Of a stretch of 64,000 nt of DNA, positions 33,623 through 40,067 are shown one piece after another. The translations under genes and the position numbers were made by a program. This DNA comes from Candidatus Latescibacterota bacterium. Lineage in GTDB: Bacteria > Latescibacterota > UBA2968 > UBA8231. Each line of letters begins with the position of its first letter. The first letter of the stretch is position 1. The notes under the pieces were generated by a model that had not been told where the DNA came from, made no database searches, and saw only the letters and a program-made list of their open reading frames with translations. Location: NCBI GenBank assembly GCA_022819745.1, contig JAJEGS010000016.1, forward strand, positions 100,118 through 164,117. Direction: 5' to 3'.

Positions 33623-34771
33623 CTACGGATCCACCTGCTGATAGAACTCCTTCGCGCCGTTCTCAATGGTCATAATGACCGCGCTCTTGGTCGGATGGCG
33701 ATTTTCGTTGTAACTAGCAATGCGCGTCGCCCCAGCGTACTGTTCGGTAGCCAACAGTTGCTGCCGTATCGCATCTGCGTCGAGATTACCCGCGCGCGCT
33801 GCAGCTTCCAAGAGCAAGCGCACCGCATCGTAGCTCACCGCATCGCCGCCGGTGGGCGCAATCCCGTACAAGGCTTGGTATGTGTCGATGAATGCGCGTG
33901 CACTCGGCTCGTCCGTGTCCGGCGAAAAGTGGCTGCTGAAAAAGCTGCCATCCACCGCGGCTTCCTCATTGTCCAACAGCGTCGGATTGTCCCAAGCATC
34001 GGCCCCGAGAAAAATCGTCGGTTCCCCAGCCGCGTTTTGCAGCGGCAAGGCACGCGCCTGCTTGGTCACAAGCGCGACTTCTGGTGGCAGTCCCGATAGA
34101 AAGACCGCCTCGGGAACCACCTCCGCGATACGAGCCAATTGCGCGGCGAAATCCGTCGCACCGCTCTCGTAGAACTCTTCGGCGACGATCTCCCCCCCAA
34201 AGCCACTAAAATGGACGGTGAAAAACTCGGCAATCCCCTCGGAATAAACTTCCCCGCGCTGCGTCAACACAGCGGCTGTATTCACCCCGAGCGTCTCTTT
34301 GGCAAACTGCGCCATGACGCGCCCTTGAAACTGGTCGGTAAAAGCGGCCATAAAGACAAACTCGCCAGCAGCAGTCACGGCTGGATTGGTGGCCGCCGTA
34401 GTAATCATCGGCACGCCGTGGCGCTGAGCTACGGGCCCGACCTCAATGGCGTGCGAGGAGCGGTTGGGGCCAACGAGAGCGAAGACTTCGTCTGTGAGGA
34501 TCATAGTCTCCGCAGCCTGCACGGCAGCCGCCGCTTCCTGTATGTTCGTCTGGGTTACCAATTCAACGGATCGGCCCAACAGCCCCCCGCGCTCGTTGAC
34601 TTCGTCCACCGCAATCTTAGCTCCATTCGGATAGGTAATGCGGTCGCCCGAGACGAGGAACCCAATTTTAATGGGAGCACCATCGCCGTCCGCAGTAGGA
34701 GACAGAGAAGCCTTATCCCCACAAGCGACGAACGCGATGGCCGCAATACAGGCGACGTAGAACAATTTCAT
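33623..34771 (-). CDS. LivK-like periplasmic ligand-binding lipoprotein
   Basis: A 382-residue type I periplasmic binding protein related to branched-chain amino-acid receptors. The N terminus is a lipoprotein signal with the lipobox FVAC (Cys at about 17). It continues as IKIGFLVSGDRITYPNGAKIAVDEVNERGG, EVFALVGPNRSSHAI and GVPMITTAATNPAVT. No LivHMGF permease or ATPase genes are near it, so it is either an orphan receptor or serves a transporter elsewhere. A TCTGAT-N3-ATCAGA dyad at 34802-34816 precedes it and may be an operator. The ligand is unknown. Confidence 0.88.
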   Translation of the reverse strand: MKLFYVACIAAIAFVACGDKASLSPTADGDGAPIKIGFLVSGDRITYPNGAKIAVDEVNERGGLLGRSVELVTQTNIQEAAAAVQAAETMILTDEVFALVGPNRSSHAIEVGPVAQRHGVPMITTAATNPAVTAAGEFVFMAAFTDQFQGRVMAQFAKETLGVNTAAVLTQRGEVYSEGIAEFFTVHFSGFGGEIVAEEFYESGATDFAAQLARIAEVVPEAVFLSGLPPEVALVTKQARALPLQNAAGEPTIFLGADAWDNPTLLDNEEAAVDGSFFSSHFSPDTDEPSARAFIDTYQALYGIAPTGGDAVSYDAVRLLLEAAARAGNLDADAIRQQLLATEQYAGATRIASYNENRHPTKSAVIMTIENGAKEFYQQVDP

Positions 34772-34882
34772 GCAGAGCCTCTTCTAAAGGTGTGGATGGA
34801 TTCTGATTTTATCAGATTGACGGTGATTAAATTTACTGAAATCCAAGAAAGAGACCACGCTCCCGGGGCGCTGTCGCTGTCG

Positions 34883-34906
34883 GTGAACCTTTTCCCGCTA
34901 TCATCC
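34883..34906 (+). promoter_or_regulatory. Possible ECF-type promoter upstream of the sigma factor gene
   Basis: GTGAACCTTTT at 34883-34893 resembles the AAC-containing -35 element recognised by many ECF sigma factors, and a TATCATCC follows at 34899-34906. Position, about 17 bases before the ATG, suggests autoregulation. This is a visual match only. Confidence 0.35.
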
Positions 34907-34922
34907 GCCTTGTAAGGTACGT

Positions 34923-36386
34923 ATGACCAGTCCAAGCGATCAGCTATTGGCCGAACAGGTGCGGCAGGGCAACGAGCAAGCTTTCGTCCGCCTAATTCGG
35001 CGCTACGAACGCACCTTAATAGGATTGATCCGCCACCGGGTCGGTTCCGGCGACCAAGTGCAGGACGTATTGCAGGAAACCTTGGTCCACGCTTGGAGCG
35101 GCCTGCGCCAAGACACTCCCCGCGATGTGCGGGCTTGGTTGCTACAAGTAGCCCGCAACCGCTGCCGTGACTACTTCCGCTCGACCCAGCGCCGCGAACT
35201 GTTTGTCGAGACCGAGGCTTTGGCACCTATGGTCAATCGCTTTGGCGTGGCTCAAGCCCGGCAGCGAGAAGCCGCCGCGGACATCGTCGAGGCCATGGAG
35301 GAAGTGCCCGAGCGCGAGCGAGCTACCCTGCAGGCTTTTTACTTGGACGGTCTGAGCATTGCCGAAATAGCCGCCCGCCACCGCTGCCCCGACGGCACAG
35401 TCAAGCGCCGCCTGTCGCACGGACGCGACCGAATCCGCACGGTGCTGGGCGTTACCCCCAAGACAAGGAGCAAGACCATGAGCGCTAGCCAACAACAGTC
35501 CTTTCCTCAGTACCGACCTGAAATACGCATCGAGGCAAGCCAAGAGGCGCCCTTCCGCATTGATTTCAAAGAGATGTCCTGGTGGTTCATCGTGCCGGAA
35601 GTAGGCGACCGCGTCCGCTACGCCTCATACGGGCCACCCCAAAAAAGCGACGCACCCTGGAGGTTGTCCGAAACCGTCTCGCTAGCGGCTCAACGACCCG
35701 CGATCATCCATGACCGTCCCTGTGTCGAAGTCGCGGTAGAGAACCAGCATCTGACGGCAATGACGGGCGACAACATGCCCAATGAAAAAAAGGACATCCG
35801 CGTCAAAGTATGGGGCCATCTGGCCGAGAACGCGGTGGAGTGGATCGCGGTAGAATCGCTGTGCCCCGACGGCACGCGCGAACTGACAACTTTTCTCGAC
35901 GAAGGATTCTACGACGATTGGGGCCCTTCGACGCGCCTAATCGAGGATGGTGGCTGCCTGCATCCCCAGAACGACGGCTCGTTCGCAAGACAGGCCGACG
36001 CACCCGAAGTAATAGGCGCAGGGGTGTTTGACGTGCACATCGGCCAGCAGCGCTTTACCTGCATGCGCGTCTTTGAAATCGAGCAAGAGGCCACCGAACG
36101 CGATGTCATGATCGAAGCCTATATCACCCAAGCTGGCCGCACAGTGCTGTTCCGCCGCTACAACGGCAATCGCTGGGCCAAAAAAGACGCCCCCCCCGCA
36201 CAATTGGGGCGAGAAGATGACTTGGGAAGAGGACCTACCCCACTCCGACCGCATAGTCATCGACGGGATGACCTACGTACACTATTACGACAACCTGACG
36301 GACGTGGCCTGCGGCATCGTCGATTGATGATCCAGACGAGTGGAACAATGATCCACAACCTCAACGTATCGTCTCCATCCCCTTAG
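34923..36386 (+). CDS. ECF RNA polymerase sigma factor with long C-terminal domain (frameshifted end)
   Basis: The first 185 residues are an ECF sigma factor. Region 2 is about 10-80 (AFVRLIRRYERTLIGLIRHR, then DVLQETLVHAWSGL), and region 4 is about 115-170 (LDGLSIAEIAARHRCPDGTVKRRLSHGRDRIR). About 250 further residues form a Trp/Tyr-rich beta domain I do not recognise. An AAGGAG site before the in-frame ATG at 35478 could start that domain separately. At 36190-36197 a run of eight C residues is followed by an out-of-family tail. In the -1 frame the sequence continues as WEEDLPHSDRIVIDGMTYVH and stops at 36327, which looks like the real end. This could be a sequencing or assembly error, a mutation, or slippage. 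Confidence 0.8.
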   Translation: MTSPSDQLLAEQVRQGNEQAFVRLIRRYERTLIGLIRHRVGSGDQVQDVLQETLVHAWSGLRQDTPRDVRAWLLQVARNRCRDYFRSTQRRELFVETEALAPMVNRFGVAQARQREAAADIVEAMEEVPERERATLQAFYLDGLSIAEIAARHRCPDGTVKRRLSHGRDRIRTVLGVTPKTRSKTMSASQQQSFPQYRPEIRIEASQEAPFRIDFKEMSWWFIVPEVGDRVRYASYGPPQKSDAPWRLSETVSLAAQRPAIIHDRPCVEVAVENQHLTAMTGDNMPNEKKDIRVKVWGHLAENAVEWIAVESLCPDGTRELTTFLDEGFYDDWGPSTRLIEDGGCLHPQNDGSFARQADAPEVIGAGVFDVHIGQQRFTCMRVFEIEQEATERDVMIEAYITQAGRTVLFRRYNGNRWAKKDAPPAQLGREDDLGRGPTPLRPHSHRRDDLRTLLRQPDGRGLRHRRLMIQTSGTMIHNLNVSSPSP

Positions 36387-36562
36387 GCAACGAATCGTCT
36401 GCGCCCTTTATGTCGTAGGTCGTTTCCGTATAAGCCGTTTGGAGCTAAGCGGATTCGGACTGTCCGCAAAAAATAAGCCCACTACTGCTGGGTTATTGAC
36501 TTTTTCCAAGCATCCACGTTCTTTGATTTAGTTCCCCTTTGCCAACAGGAAAATATCCTACT

Positions 36563-36835
36563 ATGACGACGACCAAATCTAAAAAGCGCAAACTTTTCAA
36601 ACTTTTAGCCCCGCAGGCGGAAAGCGTTTATTTAGCCGCCTCTTTCAACGATTGGGACCCGCAGGCCCGCCCGCTCAAAAAAGACGCCCAGGGCCTGTGG
36701 AAAACTTCGGTCACTTTGCCCTTGGGCAAGCACGAATACCGCTTTGTGGTCGATGGCGAATGGCGCGATGACCCTCAGTGCGAGGAGCGCCATCCCAATC
36801 CCTTCGGCACCACCAACTGCATTTTACACGCCTGA
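36563..36835 (+). CDS. Small glycogen-binding-domain (CBM48/AMPK-like) protein
   Basis: A 90-residue stand-alone carbohydrate-binding module. After a lysine-rich start (TTTKSKKRKLFKL) come the classic features of the isoamylase-N/AMPK-beta glycogen-binding fold: VYLAASFNDWDPQARPLKK, GLWKTSVTLPLGKHEYRFVVDGEW and a closing HPNPFGTTNCIL. I use the ATG at 36563 with AGGA upstream rather than the weak start at 36539. Such small proteins are common in uncultured bacteria as presumed glycogen-associated adaptors. No glycogen enzyme gene lies in this window, so its partner is unknown. Confidence 0.85.
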   Translation: MTTTKSKKRKLFKLLAPQAESVYLAASFNDWDPQARPLKKDAQGLWKTSVTLPLGKHEYRFVVDGEWRDDPQCEERHPNPFGTTNCILHA

Positions 36836-36919
36836 TTCACCGCGTCTAAAGGCGTCCCCCCTACGCTTCACGCATAAACAGCGCGTAAATCCCTCGCCGC
36901 GCCACACAAAGTCTGAGCG

Positions 36920-37750
36920 TTATTCCCCGTCGCGAGGCCGGTATTCGCCGCGGGCGTTCCAGCCAGGATACTGCGCTTCCAAGGCGTCGAGCGTCTGACG
37001 GGTGTAGTATGGATGGTCGGGCGGTGGGAAGCGGAAGAGTTGGCGGTCGGCAGCGGAGAGACCGGCGATAAACTCGCAAAAGTGCGGGTTGCGCCCCACG
37101 TGGGTGTAGTGCTCGACGCCTTCCCAATAGTGGTCGGCTCGACCATAGGCAAATTTCCAGATATAGCGCTGCCCGTCGGTGCGCCGATAGTCGCTGGCGG
37201 CGTGCCAAGAGTAGTTGTGGAAGATGGCTACCGAGCCGCCAGGAGCGACCATTGGCTCCGCTCTGGCCGCGTCCTGATGCTGGCCATCGCCATCGGCGAC
37301 GAAAAGAGTCGGGGCCTGATCCTCTTCGACATCTTCGAGGCAAAACCAGAAGTTGAGTTGGCTGTGGCGACGGTCGGATTCAGTGGGCGGCAGCAGCGAG
37401 TTGTTGCCATTGTCGATGTGGAACGGCCCTCCCTTGCGGCCCGGATAGGAGACCAGTCCCAGTCCGGGTCGGTAGTGGATTTGGTCGGTGCCGAGCCAGC
37501 GGCGGGCAAAGGCAATTCCCTCGCGGTCGACGATGGCGCGGTTGAGGCATTGCTCTGGATAAGGGAAATAGCAGGAGCCGATGCGGTCGGCAGGTGGATC
37601 GTCCGCGATTTCGTCCCAAGGTTTGAGGATGCGGCGGAGAGCAGCGGCCATTTCCGCGCGTTGGGCTTCGGGGAGGTAGTTGTGGACGATGACGTAACCG
37701 CGCGTAGCAAGCGCTTCGAATACTTCGTCGTTTAGTCTTTGCTCCTGCAT
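36920..37750 (-). CDS. Phytanoyl-CoA dioxygenase (PhyH) family protein
   Basis: A 276-residue Fe(II)/2-oxoglutarate-dependent oxygenase. The metal-binding HxD pair is in GPFHIDNGNN (about residue 110), the distal histidine is in NYSWHAASD, and the 2-oxoglutarate-binding arginine is probably in YRRTDGQRYIWKF. The start ATG is preceded by AAAGGA. PhyH proteins of this size in uncultured bacteria are typically expanded families acting on diverse small molecules. No substrate can be assigned. It is transcribed away from the DUF4143 ATPase gene. Confidence 0.9.
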   Translation of the reverse strand: MQEQRLNDEVFEALATRGYVIVHNYLPEAQRAEMAAALRRILKPWDEIADDPPADRIGSCYFPYPEQCLNRAIVDREGIAFARRWLGTDQIHYRPGLGLVSYPGRKGGPFHIDNGNNSLLPPTESDRRHSQLNFWFCLEDVEEDQAPTLFVADGDGQHQDAARAEPMVAPGGSVAIFHNYSWHAASDYRRTDGQRYIWKFAYGRADHYWEGVEHYTHVGRNPHFCEFIAGLSAADRQLFRFPPPDHPYYTRQTLDALEAQYPGWNARGEYRPRDGE

Positions 37751-37843
37751 GATGAGTTCCTTTAGGCAACGTATTTCTGGATGCCGACAATGAGTGCGAG
37801 ATCAGCGCGACGACGAGCTCCAAAAACAACAAGAGCAACCCGC

Positions 37844-37871
37844 TTGTCAACTAGATTTTGGCCATTATAAC
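37844..37871 (+). promoter_or_regulatory. Promoter of the DUF4143 ATPase gene
   Basis: TTGTCA (37844-37849) and TATAAC (37866-37871) are separated by 16 bases. The predicted start lies inside the inverted repeat that abuts the ATG. Confidence 0.5.
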
Positions 37872-37907
37872 TATGCAAATGCAATATATTGAGTTATATT
37901 TGCATAG
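37871..37907. promoter_or_regulatory. Nested palindromes abutting the ATPase start codon
   Basis: Ten-base arms CTATGCAAAT (37871-37880) and ATTTGCATAG (37898-37907) enclose the perfect palindrome CAATATATTG (37882-37891). The ATG follows at once, with no ribosome-binding site between. It could be an operator, or a hairpin in the 5' leader. Confidence 0.65.
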
Positions 37908-39074
37908 ATGATAGCCCGCAACATCAAGCCGACTCTGAACCAACTGCTGGACAGCAACCCGGCGGTTGTTTTGATCGGGCCGCGCCAAGTCGGCAAGACG
38001 ACGCTCGCCCGGGAAGTCGCCGACGAGCGCGATGCCCTCTACTTGGACCTCGAGCGCCCCAGCGATCTAGCCAAGATCGCCGACATCGAGCAATACTGCG
38101 CCGAAAACGCCAACCATTTGCTCATTCTCGACGAGGTACATCGCGCACCGGGATTGTTCGCTCCATTGCGCGCCATCATAGACGAACATCGGCGTGCTGG
38201 CAAGCGGACGGGGCTGTTCCTGTTGCTCGGCTCGGCCTCCATCGACCTGCTGCAACAGTCGAGCGAGACGCTAGCCGGCCGCGTCGCCTACTGCGAGCTG
38301 CATCCCGTCAATGCTAGCGAAGTGCCTGTCGGTGAACTGCGCCGACTCTGGTGCAGAGGCGGTTTCCCAGACAGCTACCTCGCCCAAAGCGACGCCGAGA
38401 GCCTCGACTGGCGACTCTCCTTCATCCGCACGTACCTCGAACGCGACATTCCCCAGCTCGGGCCGCGCATTCCCGCCGAGACCTTGCGCCGGTTCTGGAC
38501 CATGCTCGCCCACAATCAGGGGCAAACCCATAACGCGGCCGCACTCGCTCGGGGTCTCGATGTCAGTGGCGTTACTATCGCCCGCTATCTGGACTTGCTG
38601 GCCGATCTCCTACTGATCCGCCGCCTGTCGCCTTGGACCAGCAATGTGGGGCGGCGACTCGTCAAGGCACCCAAGGTATATGTCAGAGATAGCGGCGTCT
38701 GCCATGCGCTGCTCGGCATCGAGACGCTCGACGACCTGTTCGGGCATCCCGTCATCGGCGGCAGTTGGGAAGGCTACGTCATCGAGAACATCGCCGGTGC
38801 CCTGCCGAGACGTGCGTCCTGCGGTTACTACCGCACAGCGGGCGGCGCGGAAGTTGACCTAATTGTCAATCTCGGCGCTGGCGAAATCTGGGCCATCGAG
38901 ATTAAGTTCAGTTCGGCCCCCAAGGTCTCCAAGGGGTTCCACTCGGCCTGCGAAGACCTGCGGCCAGACCGGAAGTTCGTCGTTCACGCTGGCAGCGAAA
39001 GTTTCCCTCTGGCAAAGGACATCCGCGCCGTGACGCTGCCCGCCATCGTCCAGCTACTAGCGCAATCGCGTTGA
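37908..39074 (+). CDS. AAA_14/DUF4143 ATPase
   Basis: A 388-residue P-loop ATPase of a common accessory-gene family whose cellular role is unresolved. Walker A is in VVLIGPRQVGKTTLARE (about 20-36) and Walker B is in LLILDEVHRAPG. The DUF4143 region (about 170-340) contains a winged-helix-like stretch ALARGLDVSGVTIARYLDLL. A nuclease-like motif GGAEVDLIV, then WAIEIKFSS, of the PD-(D/E)xK type is present. Such genes are often horizontally acquired and sometimes discussed as defence- or toxin-related. It is flanked on its right by the HEPN cassette, and a nested palindrome overlaps its start. Confidence 0.88.
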   Translation: MIARNIKPTLNQLLDSNPAVVLIGPRQVGKTTLAREVADERDALYLDLERPSDLAKIADIEQYCAENANHLLILDEVHRAPGLFAPLRAIIDEHRRAGKRTGLFLLLGSASIDLLQQSSETLAGRVAYCELHPVNASEVPVGELRRLWCRGGFPDSYLAQSDAESLDWRLSFIRTYLERDIPQLGPRIPAETLRRFWTMLAHNQGQTHNAAALARGLDVSGVTIARYLDLLADLLLIRRLSPWTSNVGRRLVKAPKVYVRDSGVCHALLGIETLDDLFGHPVIGGSWEGYVIENIAGALPRRASCGYYRTAGGAEVDLIVNLGAGEIWAIEIKFSSAPKVSKGFHSACEDLRPDRKFVVHAGSESFPLAKDIRAVTLPAIVQLLAQSR

Positions 39075-39110
39075 GCTATGCGGGACATATCGGCAGGAAT
39101 AGATACGCGC

Positions 39111-39168
39111 TAAAGCGGAAACGGCACGGAAATCCCGTCGTCGTGCCACGGAAAGGCGTAGCTTGGCG
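39111..39168 (-). repeat. 53-bp direct repeat, outer copy (relic gene end)
   Basis: Positions 39116-39168 match 40074-40126 at 48 of 53 positions. On the minus strand this copy reads SPSYAFPWHDDGISVPFPL followed by TAG (39111-39113). It is an orphan copy of the last codons of the large gene at 40068-42044, with no gene body attached. All five differences are transitions. Confidence 0.9.
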
Positions 39169-39208
39169 ATGTCATCTACGGGTGGGGCGTTTACCAGACA
39201 GAGGAGAA

Positions 39209-39415
39209 TCAAGCGGCGCGTAATTTTTCAGCCGGCAGTTCCAAGGCTCTCTCCCCGTCTCCTGTTTTGACGACAATTCGGAATAGCTGACGGCCCCCTA
39301 CCCCGATTCGTCCTCTATCCTCAACGACAGTCCCCGTCACCATCCGATTTCCAAAGCTCAGTCGGACCTTGTCTCCAATATGGAAAGGTCGCTTCTTCTG
39401 TAATCTTGTAGCCAT
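39209..39415 (-). CDS. Small SH3/KOW-like protein, candidate partner of the HEPN protein
   Basis: A 68-residue basic, beta-rich protein (FHIGDKVRLSFGNRMVTGTVVE, then FRIVVKTGDGERALELPAEK) resembling a small SH3- or KOW-like barrel. I know no named family for it. A TAGGA site precedes the ATG, and it starts seven bases after the HEPN stop, so the two are one operon. By analogy with HEPN/partner pairs it may be the antitoxin or a nucleic-acid-binding partner, but no nucleotidyltransferase motif is present. That role is therefore conjecture. Confidence 0.65.
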   Translation of the reverse strand: MATRLQKKRPFHIGDKVRLSFGNRMVTGTVVEDRGRIGVGGRQLFRIVVKTGDGERALELPAEKLRAA

Positions 39416-39422
39416 GGTTGTC

Positions 39423-40001
39423 CTACCAAGGGTTTGAACCTGTTACAGTTCCTAGGTGCCTCGCCATCACACGGTCGAAGTCAGTCGCAAGTGCATTACA
39501 CGCGTTCCTGAACCTACGGATTCTCTCGAGCGTCAGAGTTTTCCTTCCTCCTAACTTTGCAGGATCGAAATCGTGATGGGCGATTGCGTTTCGCCAGTCA
39601 TTGAGCTCAGCTAGATACTTCTGGCGGTTCTTGTTTCTCCGACTGATCCGGTTGACCTCCCTCCAAAATTCGAGCCCGAGTCTGTTGAAGTCGTTACCCA
39701 AATTGCCGGGAGTTGGGTTGCCCCTGTCGAGCATTCGATGAAACAGAAACTCAGCACTCAGCACTGTCTGTAACGAAGCAGGTTGGATGACTTGAAGCAA
39801 GTGGTCAACGCACTCGGAGTGTAAATCTCGACAGAACCCTTGGAACTGAGAGGAAAGCAATACCACGTACGCGTGATTCACCTGTTGAACTGTGTACCTC
39901 CGTCCCCTGCCGCTGCCGCCTATAGCAGTGTGAGCTGTTTCTATCTCGTCCAACTCATCAGTGCGCTTGGTCCTCCAATTCTCCAACGAACGTGATGGCA
40001 C
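39423..40001 (-). CDS. HEPN-domain protein (candidate RNase toxin)
   Basis: A 192-residue all-helical protein carrying the HEPN active-site pattern DWRNAIAHHDF: R137-N138-x3-H142, matching the Rx4-6H motif of HEPN ribonucleases. Upstream helices (LSSQFQGFCRDLHSECVDHL) fit MAE_28990/RiboL-PSP-HEPN-like groups. The start is probably GTG at 39999-40001 behind a weak AGAGAT site, and TTG codons a little downstream are alternatives. HEPN proteins of this type act in toxin-antitoxin and anti-phage systems by cutting RNA. That activity is inferred from the conserved residues. It is the first gene of a two-gene cassette. Confidence 0.85.
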   Translation of the reverse strand: MPSRSLENWRTKRTDELDEIETAHTAIGGSGRGRRYTVQQVNHAYVVLLSSQFQGFCRDLHSECVDHLLQVIQPASLQTVLSAEFLFHRMLDRGNPTPGNLGNDFNRLGLEFWREVNRISRRNKNRQKYLAELNDWRNAIAHHDFDPAKLGGRKTLTLERIRRFRNACNALATDFDRVMARHLGTVTGSNPW

Positions 40002-40025
40002 TCTGTATCTCTCTTCTTTCTGGTA

Positions 40026-40039
40026 TTTAGGATACTAAA
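40026..40039. promoter_or_regulatory. Inverted repeat upstream of the HEPN gene
   Basis: Five-base arms TTTAG and CTAAA flank GATA. The layout (5-4-5) is the same as that of the AACTA/TAGTT dyad at the other cassette's promoter, and it stands 25 bases before the HEPN start. It is a candidate operator. Confidence 0.4.
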
Positions 40040-40067
40040 AATCAAATCGGTATAAAACCCCTCTTCG

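Noticed and set aside
34768..35226. 152-codon minus-strand frame opposite the sigma factor gene
   Set aside because: Antisense to a well-supported sigma-70 domain, Arg/Pro/Gly-rich, with no family features.
36476..36494. Hairpin AGCCCA/TGGGTT after the sigma factor gene as a terminator
   Set aside because: Six-base stem with a G-T pair and no immediate T tract; too weak to annotate.
37013..37735. 240-codon plus-strand frame opposite the PhyH gene
   Set aside because: The PhyH frame shows a clear HxD active site; the opposite frame is a codon-bias shadow typical of GC-rich DNA.
36383..37762. Shared TTAGGCAACG after the sigma factor gene (36383-36393) and upstream of PhyH (37761 region) as a possible third insertion repeat
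   Set aside because: The match is only about ten bases and is not at gene ends in the same sense; likely chance.
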